The position numbers and the translations under genes are program-made. Shown here in pieces: positions 1 to 7,824 of a DNA stretch of 64,000 nt (positions within the stretch are counted from its first letter, which is position 1; every line of letters starts with the position of its first letter). Source of the DNA: Halobacillus_B rhizosphaerae. Its GTDB lineage: Bacteria; Bacillota; Bacilli; Bacillales; Halobacillaceae. The stretch covers positions 207,792 through 271,791 of the forward strand of contig NZ_JAUTWQ010000008.1 in assembly GCF_046719735.1 (NCBI RefSeq), in the 5' to 3' direction. Under the pieces are notes generated by a model that saw nothing but the letters and a program-made list of their open reading frames with translations, had not been told where the DNA came from and ran no database searches.

Positions 1-602
1 TAAGGATAGTAGGCATAAGGAGAGTAAGCTCGGGTTTGTGAGTCAGCAGGCTGGTTTTTTGAGCAGTTATTAGGAGGTCCGATATAGGTGGAAGGCTGGA
101 CAGGAGCTGTGGTCTTCTTCCACTGATTTTCATCCATACAGTACGTGTGGGCCATCACGTTGTCAGGCGTAAAAGCAAGAATATCTGACCCCAATATTAC
201 TTCCGGTGTAGGGGCATCAAATATGGCCAGCAAGTGGGTTTGATCTTGGGTGGCGGTTTCATAGTGCCACCAGCCTTGTGGGATATTGGCAACTTGGCCA
301 GGCTTAATCGCATAGTTAAGTATTTCCTTATTGAAGGGGTTGAATATGGACACGATAGCGGCTCCGGATATGCAGTACACCAATTCGGAAGCATTTTGAT
401 GATAATGAGGCTCTACGACATTACCTTTGCTCATGAAAATGTCTAACAACGAGGAGTTTTCCAGCGTATTCATCTGCTGGACGCCTAAAATGTTGATGAA
501 GTTCTGGTTATCTTTTTTAAACAAGGGACTCGTATTCATATCAAACGCAAATTGAGCTTTAGGTGAGCTGTAATCCATATATTTGGTCAACTTGATTCTC
601 AT
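1..602 (-). CDS. Cupin-domain protein, C-terminus cut by the window edge
   Basis: The reverse strand is open from an ATG at 602 to base 1 with no stop, so about 200 residues are visible and the C-terminus lies outside the window. A purine-rich GGAAAAGAG precedes the ATG. Cupin motif 1 is visible as EPHYHQNASE (metal ligands His66, His68, Glu73) and motif 2 as IPQGWWH (His113), so a single metal-binding beta-barrel is expected. The visible tail after about residue 170 is rich in Pro, Tyr, Asn and Gln. It starts 24 bp after the stop of a paralogous cupin gene and is probably co-transcribed with it. Substrate unknown; oxalate decarboxylase-like or spore-associated cupins are possibilities only. 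The fold is secure, the function is not. Confidence 0.8.
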   Translation of the reverse strand, partial: MRIKLTKYMDYSSPKAQFAFDMNTSPLFKKDNQNFINILGVQQMNTLENSSLLDIFMSKGNVVEPHYHQNASELVYCISGAAIVSIFNPFNKEILNYAIKPGQVANIPQGWWHYETATQDQTHLLAIFDAPTPEVILGSDILAFTPDNVMAHTYCMDENQWKKTTAPVQPSTYIGPPNNCSKNQPADSQTRAYSPYAYYP

Positions 603-626
603 CTCTTTTCCGTGTTATCTATTTTT

Positions 627-1286
627 TTAATAGTCGATGGTGCGATGATTAATTTTAACCGAAATCCCTTTCTGTGCCTCTTCATCCTCAAACGAGGACT
701 CCACCCTTGGTTCTGCACCTGCCCTCATTGCATGCTGAGATTGCGGGGGGCCGATGACCACGGATTCTTTAATGGGTGCCAGTGCCTCGGCAATCAATTC
801 CGGATTGGCTCCATAAGCCATTTTAAAGACTTCCGGAGGGGTTAACCTTAGAGTGTCTGAGCCTTCAGCCGTTTCAAATTGATCATTATTGAAGAAGAGA
901 TGGAGATGTAATTTATCTGAAGCAGGTCTGATCCAGTGCCACCAGGCCATGGGTATGAAAACCACTTGACCAGCTTTGGCACTATAGTTATGAAGTTGTT
1001 TCGTATCTGGATCTACGATAGAAACAATGGCTTCACCGGAAACCACGACATCCAGCTCCCATGCATTAGGGTGCCAGTGCGGTTCCCGAATATGTCCCTT
1101 AGTTAGAAACAAGTCGACAAAAGCCCCGCCGATCATGGCAGGAAGCTGGGTAGAAGTAACTTCATACGCAATATTTTCAGGGTTGCGTTGAAAGAAAATG
1201 TTCTCTCTCGTATTAAAAAATAAATTTGGCGTGCCGCTGGTTTTTTTAATATTGGTGTTATTCGGGACGAATCCAGATTGAGACAT
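627..1286 (-). CDS. Cupin-domain protein (219 aa), paralogue of its downstream neighbour
   Basis: Single-domain cupin. Motif 1 reads EPHWHPNAWE (His70, His72, Glu77) and motif 2 FIPMAWWHW, the pattern of a metal-binding germin-like barrel. The ATG at 1286 is preferred over the in-frame ATG at 1292 because AGGAGG at 1294-1299 stands 7 nt from the former and only 1 nt from the latter. The core aligns well with the cupin at 1-602 (both have LFLTKG/IFMSKG, SGEAIVS/SGAAIVS and WWH), which points to tandem duplication. The two genes probably form a two-gene operon read leftward. Substrate and role are unknown. Confidence 0.82.
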   Translation of the reverse strand: MSQSGFVPNNTNIKKTSGTPNLFFNTRENIFFQRNPENIAYEVTSTQLPAMIGGAFVDLFLTKGHIREPHWHPNAWELDVVVSGEAIVSIVDPDTKQLHNYSAKAGQVVFIPMAWWHWIRPASDKLHLHLFFNNDQFETAEGSDTLRLTPPEVFKMAYGANPELIAEALAPIKESVVIGPPQSQHAMRAGAEPRVESSFEDEEAQKGISVKINHRTIDY

Positions 1287-1457
1287 AGGCATTCCTCCTG
1301 CGGATATCGCTTGCAGACATGGGCGATGGCGTTGGTATTGTATATGGAAGTGGAGGGATTTTTGTGAATGACTGATTGGCGGGAATGAATGTCCAGACTC
1401 TATTTTTGACCTGTAGTCAAAGCAAAAGGGTGAACCAAAGTATTTTTTATTTGCCAG

Positions 1458-1495
1458 AAAACCCGAACCATTGATTTTACCTTGGTTCGGGTTTT
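1458..1495 (-). terminator. Intrinsic terminator after the membrane-protein gene
   Basis: AAAACCCGAACCA and TGGTTCGGGTTTT form a 13-bp inverted repeat around a 12-nt loop. Read on the minus strand it ends in a T-run just after the stop of the gene at 1544-2296. The ACCCGAACC stem recurs in the terminators at 37565 and 61923. Confidence 0.8.
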
Positions 1496-1543
1496 CTATG
1501 GTTTTACAGATTTTGCTGATTCCATCTGTTTTTCTTAAGAGCT

Positions 1544-2296
1544 CTACTGTTCAACGGTTCGGCTGTGACTTTCCTTTTGAATGCCAAAAGAAAAAGAAAC
1601 CTTGCGGGAGTCCGATAATGTCGCTGTTACTCTAACGACTTGTGCCTTTAAAGAATTAGGAAGAGTAACATGCCCTCCGTCTACCTTCATTTCCTGTACC
1701 GTTCCTTTGTTTAAGAAAAAAACTTGCATATCGAAGGGTTCTTCCACAGGTGATAGGTCGACTTGAATCTGAGGAGCAGCCTTCACAGGGAATACATGAG
1801 CGCTGACAGGATCCTGATGGATTAAGTATGGAGTATCTGGAATCGCACATCCATTGCTGTCATCGTTATCCCAGCATGTGGTCGGATGTTTAATCGTTGT
1901 GTTATGTTCCCCGACTGTCAGATGTACCACTGGCTGCTCTTTTTTCTTAATGGATTCAAATTCCATGTAATTGAGGACATTTGGAATGAACAATCCAATA
2001 GCCACAGTAAGAGGAAGTAAAATAAGTAGGATTTTCACCGGCTTTCCGATCGGCCGCTTCTGAAGCCAGATATCTGCTGCAAAGACAAATATGCCGACCA
2101 ACGAAGTATTAAACCCCATGGAAACGGATTGAAAGAACAATAATCCTGCGGAAAAAGCAGTGACCGTGTGAATGAGAAAGTGAATCAATGAAGAAGATTT
2201 TGTAATTCTATAAGTAATGTAGTGACTAAGAAGGTTAACTGGGACTGCAATGATCAGGATAAAAGGAAGAACATACATACCATATACGGAGACCAT
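1544..2296 (-). CDS. Membrane protein with an exported C-terminal domain (250 aa)
   Basis: Not recognised. Four hydrophobic segments (about residues 4-24, 36-55, 58-78 and 87-108) are followed by a soluble domain of about 140 residues containing CWDNDDSNGC and beta-rich stretches, probably outside the membrane. The ATG at 2296 has no ribosome-binding site of its own. It lies 2 nt after the stop of a 41-aa open frame (2299-2424) that has a good one, so translation may be coupled. A strong terminator follows. Function unknown. Confidence 0.65.
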   Translation of the reverse strand: MVSVYGMYVLPFILIIAVPVNLLSHYITYRITKSSSLIHFLIHTVTAFSAGLLFFQSVSMGFNTSLVGIFVFAADIWLQKRPIGKPVKILLILLPLTVAIGLFIPNVLNYMEFESIKKKEQPVVHLTVGEHNTTIKHPTTCWDNDDSNGCAIPDTPYLIHQDPVSAHVFPVKAAPQIQVDLSPVEEPFDMQVFFLNKGTVQEMKVDGGHVTLPNSLKAQVVRVTATLSDSRKVSFSFGIQKESHSRTVEQ

Positions 2297-2298
2297 GC

Positions 2299-2424
2299 CT
2301 ATGTATTCAATGAAAAATTATCGTTTATTTTCATTCCCAGAACAAAAGGGAAGAGTAAAATCGTCATGAAATATGAAATCAAATAGACGAAAAATTTATG
2401 TTTTGCGTTTATTTTGGTATTCAA
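2299..2424 (-). CDS. Small hydrophobic protein (41 aa), TTG start, coupled to the next gene
   Basis: A TTG at 2424 follows GGAGGG at an ordinary distance. The 41-codon frame encodes a basic N-terminus, one hydrophobic segment (FFVYLISYFMTILLFPFVLG) and a short polar tail, ending in TAG at 2299-2301, two bases before the ATG of the 250-aa membrane protein. It explains how the downstream gene could be translated without its own ribosome-binding site. It could instead be the 5' end of one longer gene split by a frameshift, but I see no direct sign of that. Confidence 0.5.
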   Translation of the reverse strand: MNTKINAKHKFFVYLISYFMTILLFPFVLGMKINDNFSLNT

Positions 2425-2594
2425 ATTTTCCCTCCTTTGTTAATTGCCCTATTCAGATTATCATAGATGAAAATTCCAGTAAATTTCGGTATCGTAATGT
2501 CGAACTCTAATATTCGTAGTAAAATTTTAAGGGAGAACTATACTTAATGAATAGTCGATTGCATTACTTTTGCAAAAAAATGGGAGGGACAACG

Positions 2595-2810
2595 ATGGTC
2601 GTCTTTCTATACATGGGGATTAGTATAGGCATTGCCTTTTGCCTTGGGATTATTCCAGAAGGACTTGGAGATACTCTGCTGTTAGGTGCCATTTTAGGTG
2701 TATTACTAGCTATATTTCATCAATTAACTAAAATCAATCATCGTTTATCGAAGGAAAATACAGGTACACGACCTTCTTCATTACGAAGAAAAATTCCCAT
2801 ACGCAAGTGA
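2595..2810 (+). CDS. Small membrane protein (71 aa)
   Basis: Two hydrophobic segments (about residues 2-20 and 27-43) are followed by a basic, Arg/Lys-rich tail ending KIPIRK, which suggests an integral membrane protein with a cytoplasmic C-terminus. The frame opens at an ATG at 2547, but GGGAGGG at 2582-2588 is ideally placed for the ATG at 2595, so the shorter form is preferred. No family recognised. Confidence 0.6.
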   Translation: MVVFLYMGISIGIAFCLGIIPEGLGDTLLLGAILGVLLAIFHQLTKINHRLSKENTGTRPSSLRRKIPIRK

Positions 2811-2883
2811 CCGGCATCTATATTTAGAAAGAACTTTGATTCAATAATCATAAGCATCATACACCAGAGACATAAGATTCAAC

Positions 2884-2913
2884 TTGTAAATTTATTGCAC
2901 AAAGTGTTACGAT
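2884..2913 (+). promoter_or_regulatory. Probable promoter of the vmlR leader
   Basis: TTGTAA (2884-2889), an 18-bp spacer and TACGAT (2908-2913) with an extended -10 TG at 2905-2906 resemble a sigma-A promoter. Initiation from it would begin the leader that carries the attenuator. Confidence 0.45.
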
Positions 2914-2937
2914 GTTAGTTACTTACAGACGAAAGGA

Positions 2938-3129
2938 ATGATGGGTGGCCGATGAAGTACTAATCCGTTTTTTTATATTTGAAATTCTATATTTCAGATA
3001 GCAAAAAATTTAGGATTAGTCTGCCCATTTTTCTATATACTGTTTAGCCGTATGGCTGAAGAGCTTATTAGAATACAGAAAAAATGTGATTTGACTAATC
3101 CTTCCAAAACTATTTGGGAGGATTTTTTT
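2938..3129 (+). promoter_or_regulatory. Attenuator-type leader of the ABC-F resistance gene
   Basis: ACTAATCC occurs twice (2959-2966 and 3094-3101) and its complement GGATTAGT once between them (3013-3020). Pairing of 3013-3020 with the first copy leaves the terminator at 3097-3129 free to form. Pairing with the second copy removes the 5' half of that terminator. Two very short frames lie at the first copy: MMGGR ending at 2955 and MKY (ATG 2952, stop TAA 2961-2963, inside the first ACTAATCC). A ribosome stalled there would cover the first copy and favour antitermination. This is the logic known for ABC-F genes such as Listeria lmo0919 and B. subtilis vmlR; the pairings are seen, the regulation is inferred. 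Confidence 0.7.
3097..3129 (+). terminator. Leader terminator upstream of vmlR
   Basis: AATCCTTCCAAA (3097-3108) pairs with TTTGGGAGGATT (3113-3124) through one G-U wobble around a 4-nt loop, followed by a T-run to 3129. It lies 31 bp before the start codon, which is where a conditional terminator would sit. Confidence 0.8.
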
Positions 3130-3160
3130 ATTCTCCCTGAAATTGAAGGGATGATGGTTT

Positions 3161-4807
3161 ATGTTAGAACTTATACAGCTGCAAAAGATAAAGATTGAGA
3201 TTCACCAGCAGACTATCTTGGAAGATATCGATGCGAATGTGCACCAGGGAGATATTATTGGCATTATAGGCAAGAATGGAGCAGGTAAATCAACCCTGCT
3301 GCAAGTATTAAACGAGGATCTTCACCCGTCAGAAGGACAAATCAAACATCTGCAGGATCACTTAAGAATCACGATGGTGGAACAGGAAACAGAGTCTTAC
3401 CATTTTGACGAGGTCAGTTCATTAGAGGCGTCGTTACTAAAGAATTGGCAAGTACCCAGCCGGAAGTACTCCGAGTTAAGCGGCGGGGAAAAGCTGAAAG
3501 CACGACTGGCAAGAGGGCTTGCTCAGGATACCGATCTGCTGTTGCTGGATGAGCCGACTAACCATCTGGATGAATCGAGTCTGCGCTTTCTAATTAAACA
3601 GCTCCAAAGCTTTAAAGGCACGATTATATTAGTCTCTCACGACCGTTATTTCCTGGATGAAGTGGTCACTAAGATCTGGTCGCTGGAAAACAAAACGCTT
3701 CTGAGTCATAGTGGCAGCTATACGAGCTACATTGAATTTCGTGAAGCTAAGCGGCTTGCCCAGCAGCGTGAATACGAAAAGCAGCAGAAGATGAAAGAGC
3801 GGGTGGAGGATCAAATGAATCAGTTAACCTCCTGGTCAAAGTCTGCCCATGCCCAATCGACTAAACAGGATGGGGCAAAGGAATATTACCGAAAAAAAGC
3901 TAAACGAATGGATACCCAGGTAAAGTCCAAGCAAAAACGTTTGGAAAAAGAACTGGAAAAAATAAACGCGGATGCCCCTGCACCTGAACACGAGGTGAAT
4001 TTTTCCTTAAAAGCGAACGCTAAAAAAGGAAAACGATTCCTTGAAGTAAAGGATGTAGAAAAGTCCTTTCAAGGCGGGACATTATTTAAAAGCACTGGTT
4101 TCACGATTCAGCATGGGGAAAATGTTGCGATTACAGGGGCGAACGGCAGTGGCAAGACGACCTTTTTGAAAATGATTAAAGGGATAGAACCCGTTTCAAA
4201 AGGAGAGATATGGGTCTCACCTTCTGCAAATATCGGTTATTTAACGCAGGAAGTCTTTGACCTGCCTCTTGGCCAGACACCAGAACAGTTATTTGATAAG
4301 GACTCTTTTCAGGAAAGAGGGCACGTGCGTAATCTGCTGAAGCATCTAGGTTTCACAAGTGAACAGTGGACAGAGCCTATCGCAAGCATGAGCATGGGGG
4401 AACGAGTCAAATGTAAGCTGATGAAATATATTTTAGAAGAAAAAGACGTGCTCCTCTTAGATGAACCGACGAACCATCTGGATTTGCCGTCAAGAGAACA
4501 GCTGGAAACAACGTTAACCCAATACCAGGGCACGCTTTTAATCGTTTCCCATGACCGTTATTTGTTGGATAAGATAGCCACTACAAAGCTGATGATTTCC
4601 AACCAGACATTGAAAAAGCAATGGAAGGAGGAAGAATCATTTAAGAAGCCGGATGAACAGGAGGAATTGCGGCTCACCCTGGAAACCGAACGGCAGGAAG
4701 TATTAGGCAGGCTGAGCTTAATCACTCCCGGCAGTAAAGGGTATGAAGAGCTTGATCATAAATTTAAAGAGCTTACTCAATCAATAAATGAGATTAAAAA
4801 TGGGTGA
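3161..4807 (+). CDS. vmlR: VmlR-type ABC-F ribosome protection protein (548 aa)
   Basis: ABC-F proteins bind the ribosomal E site and displace antibiotics from the peptidyl transferase centre (virginiamycin M, lincosamides and pleuromutilins for VmlR). Two ATPase domains are visible with no membrane segments: Walker A GKNGAGKST (37-45), signature LSGGEKLKAR, Walker B LLLLDEPTNHLDE, then GANGSGKTT, MSMGERVKCK and LLLDEPTNHLD. Between them lies the long basic coiled-coil interdomain linker (about residues 200-275, KQQKMKERVEDQMNQ). The length equals the 547 aa I recall for B. subtilis VmlR, and long stretches match that sequence as I remember it. The ATG at 3161 has AAGGG about 10 nt upstream. 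It is probably induced by ribosome-stalling drugs through the leader. Confidence 0.93.
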   Translation: MLELIQLQKIKIEIHQQTILEDIDANVHQGDIIGIIGKNGAGKSTLLQVLNEDLHPSEGQIKHLQDHLRITMVEQETESYHFDEVSSLEASLLKNWQVPSRKYSELSGGEKLKARLARGLAQDTDLLLLDEPTNHLDESSLRFLIKQLQSFKGTIILVSHDRYFLDEVVTKIWSLENKTLLSHSGSYTSYIEFREAKRLAQQREYEKQQKMKERVEDQMNQLTSWSKSAHAQSTKQDGAKEYYRKKAKRMDTQVKSKQKRLEKELEKINADAPAPEHEVNFSLKANAKKGKRFLEVKDVEKSFQGGTLFKSTGFTIQHGENVAITGANGSGKTTFLKMIKGIEPVSKGEIWVSPSANIGYLTQEVFDLPLGQTPEQLFDKDSFQERGHVRNLLKHLGFTSEQWTEPIASMSMGERVKCKLMKYILEEKDVLLLDEPTNHLDLPSREQLETTLTQYQGTLLIVSHDRYLLDKIATTKLMISNQTLKKQWKEEESFKKPDEQEELRLTLETERQEVLGRLSLITPGSKGYEELDHKFKELTQSINEIKNG

Positions 4808-4879
4808 TGACAGAGAATGGAAGAGTTTATGGGGATTACAGTTAACGAAGGTAGATGAAGCCTTGATACACAGAAAGAG

Positions 4880-5252
4880 CCTGAGACAATAGAAAATACC
4901 TGCCTTTAAAGACGATCAAACAAGGGAAGTGCAGGGGTAAGAAAGACCGCTCCGGAAATACACTCCGCTTTTCGCGGGCGGCAGGTTTGCCTCCTCGTGC
5001 TGCGCACTCCGGGGTCAAACCTATGCCTTCCTCCCGCAGAAGTCTCCATGTATTTCCTACGCTAGAATGGTTTTTATTTTTTATTTCCTTTTTCCTGTTC
5101 ATCAGAGAAACCTGACCAAAGAAACGGAAACAAACCATACGTTCTGTGTAACCGTCAATAAATCCCGCGTCATGCTGGGCAGAACAAAACCCGTAAGATG
5201 AAGGCGTGTTAGCCTCTTTATCTTACGGGTTTAATAATGGCTAACAGACTAT
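4880..5252 (+). repeat. Dispersed intergenic element, copy 1 (long hairpin plus terminator-like hairpin)
   Basis: The 682-bp gap between vmlR and the next gene is mostly this element. Its core at 4946-5071 (126 bp) is a nested inverted repeat: GGAAATACA/TGTATTTCC outside, GCGGGCGG/CCTCCCGC and GGTTTG/CAAACC inside, with a GTGCTGCGCAC tip. It is followed at 5187-5233 by a second hairpin and the end sequence TTTAATAATGGCTAA. The same order recurs at 28342-28695 and, decayed, at 51157-51370. Outer limits are estimated from where the similarity fades. Beyond it, 5253-5489 shows nothing I can assign. Confidence 0.7.
5187..5233 (+). terminator. Hairpin with terminator form
   Basis: AACCCGTAAGAT and ATCTTACGGGTT pair around an inner GGC/GCC stem, ending TTTA. 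It may terminate vmlR read-through or an RNA made from the repeat element, since equivalent hairpins follow the other copies. Confidence 0.65.
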
Positions 5253-5489
5253 ATCATCAAGTAATTATATGTTATTGGAAATTTTAAAAAGTGTCAGAAT
5301 CCCAATTTTCTAATGAAAAAATTATTCTGTCTTAGATCTTTGTCATTGGAAAGAGCGGAAATAAGAAAGGGAACAAGGAGATGAAGTGAAGAAATCGAAT
5401 AAGTAAATAGAACACCTGATTCAAATGAAGACTTCAGGACATTCTTGATTTCAGACGAAATCTCATCAAATCTTAAGGAGTTGTTTTAA

Positions 5490-6002
5490 ATGGAAGTGAA
5501 AATAGAACCGTTAAAAGGGTTCACAACGCAAATCGGGCATCTCGTATCGCAAATGAATTATGCGAGAAGAACCGCCTTAAAAGCTGTAGAAGGACTAACT
5601 GCTACAGAATTAGATTACCTGCCAAGTAAGGATGGAAATAGCATAGGAGCACTCTTATTACATATGGCTGCTGTAGAAAAAGGATTTCAAATCGAAACTT
5701 TTGAAGGACGCAGCCCAAATGAAGAGGAGATGAAGGAATGGGGAGCGGCTTACAGCCTGGGAGAACAGGGAAGAAAGAAGATAAATGGTCAGCCGTTAGA
5801 TTATTATTTAACTAAACTTGAAGAAATCAGGCACAGAACACTTAAAGAATTCGAAAGAAAGACAGATGATTGGTTATACGAAAATACACCATGGGCCCAT
5901 CATTCGTCCAATCATTATTTCATTTGGTTTCACGTATTTGAAGATGAAATCAATCACCGAGGACAGATAAGGGTGATTAGAAAAATGCTCACAAATGAAT
6001 AG
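5490..6002 (+). CDS. DinB-family four-helix protein (170 aa)
   Basis: The sequence has the DinB/DUF664 pattern: a helical bundle with conserved histidines in LLLHMAAVEKG and near the C-terminus in FHVFEDEINHRGQI, the putative metal triad. Members include bacillithiol-dependent transferases and DNA-damage-induced proteins, so a thiol transferase role is possible but not shown. TAAGGAG precedes the ATG. A paralogue of 172 aa with the same WFHVxEDEINHRGQIR ending is at 22678-23196. Confidence 0.85.
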   Translation: MEVKIEPLKGFTTQIGHLVSQMNYARRTALKAVEGLTATELDYLPSKDGNSIGALLLHMAAVEKGFQIETFEGRSPNEEEMKEWGAAYSLGEQGRKKINGQPLDYYLTKLEEIRHRTLKEFERKTDDWLYENTPWAHHSSNHYFIWFHVFEDEINHRGQIRVIRKMLTNE

Positions 6003-6031
6003 ACCAGTACCGCTTATGTTACTGGGGTAAC

Positions 6032-6259
6032 ATGGTGGAAGAACTAGGGAGTGGAGCGGAAGGGGGGAATTTGAAAGGTGAAAATGAAGACAATCAACCA
6101 TTCAATGATGCCATGGACCACATGCAGAAGCATGAAGGTACGCCAGCACCCGGCGAAGGGAAATTGCCCTTGGGAATAAGGATCTATGGGTACGTGATAG
6201 TTGGAGGCATAGTATTGATGATCCTTCTGGGTTTAATCGGAAACTTTATGTTTAACTAA
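6032..6259 (+). CDS. Small single-span membrane protein (62-75 aa)
   Basis: An acidic, Asn/Asp/His-rich N-terminal part precedes one hydrophobic C-terminal helix (IYGYVIVGGIVLMILLGLIG), giving a tail-anchored layout. The start is uncertain: the ATG at 6032 has only GGGG before it, while a TTG at 6071 follows AAGGGGGG closely. It lies 16 bp before the phosphotransferase gene and is probably in the same transcript. No family recognised. Confidence 0.6.
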   Translation: MVEELGSGAEGGNLKGENEDNQPFNDAMDHMQKHEGTPAPGEGKLPLGIRIYGYVIVGGIVLMILLGLIGNFMFN

Positions 6260-6275
6260 AAAAGGAGGTGGAGAT

Positions 6276-7055
6276 GTGGATAAAGAGGAATGGTTAACAG
6301 GGGGAAACGTCAATAACGTCTTTCGTTCCGGGCATACCGTCCGGCGAGAACAACACCCCAATAGTCACCGAATTCATCGCTTGCTGAAGCACTTGGAAAA
6401 CAAAAAGTTTTCCTATGCGCCTAAATATTATGGCATCGATGAAAAAGGGAGGGAGATCTTATCCTACATTGAAGGTGAAGCCGGAAATTATCCATTGCAA
6501 CCGTATATGTGGTCAGATGATGCGTTGACTGGTATAGCAAAAATGCTGCGTCACTACCATAATGCTGTAAGTGACTTTACCTTTGATGAGGACTGGCAGC
6601 CTTTAGATCTCACCCCTGAACCTAAAGAAGTAATCTGCCACAATGATTTTGCGATCTACAACATCATATTTAAAGATAATAAACCCGCAGGAATTATAGA
6701 TTTTGATGTGGCTGCCCCAGGACCCAGGGGGTGGGACGCCGCTTATACGCTGTATACCAGCTGTCCTTTAAGCAGGTTTTATGTAACTCCAACAGGTGAT
6801 AAAGTTTATTATCGATCCAATCATCACGCAGACAGAATCAAACGCAGGGTTCAACTTTTTAAAAGTGCTTACGGTGAACCGTTTGATGATTCCTTAGAAA
6901 TTGTCGTCCTTCGATTAGAAGGACTGTGTAAAACGATGAGAAGGAAAGCAGATGAAGGAGTTCCCGCTTTTCAGAAGATGATCAAAGAAGGACACCTGGA
7001 ACACTATCAACAAGATATTCAGTTTGTTAGGGAGCATAAAGATGAATGGATTTGA
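6276..7055 (+). CDS. Aminoglycoside phosphotransferase-family kinase (259 aa)
   Basis: A protein-kinase-like fold of the APH/choline kinase family. The catalytic loop is visible as ICHNDFAIYNIIF (Asp base and Asn) and the metal-binding segment as GIIDFDVAAPGPR. It starts at a GTG with AAAGGAGGTG upstream. The substrate cannot be read from sequence: antibiotics, small alcohols or amino sugars are all used by relatives. The C-terminal part (about 190-259) is helical and charged. It forms a short run with the small membrane gene before it and lies 86 bp before the ArsR-type regulator. Confidence 0.85.
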   Translation: MDKEEWLTGGNVNNVFRSGHTVRREQHPNSHRIHRLLKHLENKKFSYAPKYYGIDEKGREILSYIEGEAGNYPLQPYMWSDDALTGIAKMLRHYHNAVSDFTFDEDWQPLDLTPEPKEVICHNDFAIYNIIFKDNKPAGIIDFDVAAPGPRGWDAAYTLYTSCPLSRFYVTPTGDKVYYRSNHHADRIKRRVQLFKSAYGEPFDDSLEIVVLRLEGLCKTMRRKADEGVPAFQKMIKEGHLEHYQQDIQFVREHKDEWI

Positions 7056-7141
7056 GGGACAAGGAGCCGAATTGACAAGATCAGTTCCTTCGTCCATACT
7101 ATTGTTAAAATAATTTTACCGAGTAAATGGAGTTGACAGCA

Positions 7142-7750
7142 ATGAAAGATATAAAGCTATTGACGACTCACAAACAGTTAAAGGCTTTAGCCGATCCTTT
7201 TCGCTCAGAATTACTGCTTCGCTTAATGGAGAAACCAAAGACCGGGCAGCAATTATCAGAGTTGTTCAACCTTTCCAGAGCGCGAATTCACTACCACTTA
7301 AAAGAATTAGAAAAAAATGAACTGATCGCCATCGTCCACAAGGAAGAAAAGAATGGGATCATGCAAAAGTTTTATCAAGCAGTTGCTGGTGGATTCGTAC
7401 CTGATCAATCTTTACTTCCTTATTCGGATATGACAGAAACAGTCAGAGTGATGATGATCAGTATGCTGGACCAGTCGAAACGAAGAATCCTAGCCGCTCC
7501 GGAAGATTCTTTAAAGGAGGAGTCTGGCTCTAAGGACCCTGCCGAGTGGAAATATCGATCCAGCGCTTATGAAATTCACGCGAAAGAAGAAGACTTCTTA
7601 GTCTGGCAGCAGAAGTTTTCCGATTTAATGGAAGAGCTTGCTGCCCTGCAAAGACCCGATCCATCACCAGACGCTAAGCTATATTATTTTCACATGCTTG
7701 GATTACAAGTGGAGGAACCGCTGATTCAAAAGAAAAAAGGAGAATCTTAA
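7142..7750 (+). CDS. ArsR-type winged-helix regulator (202 aa)
   Basis: The N-terminal 70 residues form a winged helix: LKALADPFRSELLLRLMEKP, the recognition helix LSRARIHYHLKELEKNELI, then the wing. The remainder (about 75-202) is a helical ligand or dimer domain. The ATG at 7142 is favoured over the one at 7127 because GGAG at 7129-7132 is properly spaced only for it. It lies 74 bp before an MFS drug-efflux gene in the same orientation with a hairpin between, so it probably controls that exporter. The upstream sequence contains the palindrome TAAAATAATTTTA, a possible autoregulatory site. Confidence 0.85.
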   Translation: MKDIKLLTTHKQLKALADPFRSELLLRLMEKPKTGQQLSELFNLSRARIHYHLKELEKNELIAIVHKEEKNGIMQKFYQAVAGGFVPDQSLLPYSDMTETVRVMMISMLDQSKRRILAAPEDSLKEESGSKDPAEWKYRSSAYEIHAKEEDFLVWQQKFSDLMEELAALQRPDPSPDAKLYYFHMLGLQVEEPLIQKKKGES

Positions 7751-7767
7751 GTCATTCTCTTTTTTTT
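7733..7767 (+). terminator. Terminator overlapping the end of the ArsR-type gene
   Basis: An A-rich strand ending GAGAAT (7740-7745) pairs with ATTCTC (7754-7759) followed by eight T. The stop codon lies in the loop. It would limit read-through into the MFS gene. Confidence 0.7.
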
Positions 7768-7824
7768 GGTTTAACAGTAAATTTTTTTTAACCGTGTAGA
7801 AAAATTTATTTAAGGAGAGGTTGT

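Noticed and set aside
4842..5138. 98-codon minus-strand frame with GLTPECAARGGKPAAREKRS-like sequence
   Set aside because: It runs straight through the palindromic dispersed element, has no ribosome-binding site, and is explained by GC-rich repeat sequence.
6924..7135. Horizontal island boundaries around the resistance genes
   Set aside because: No integrase, transposase, tRNA, direct repeats or visible change in codon character at either side.
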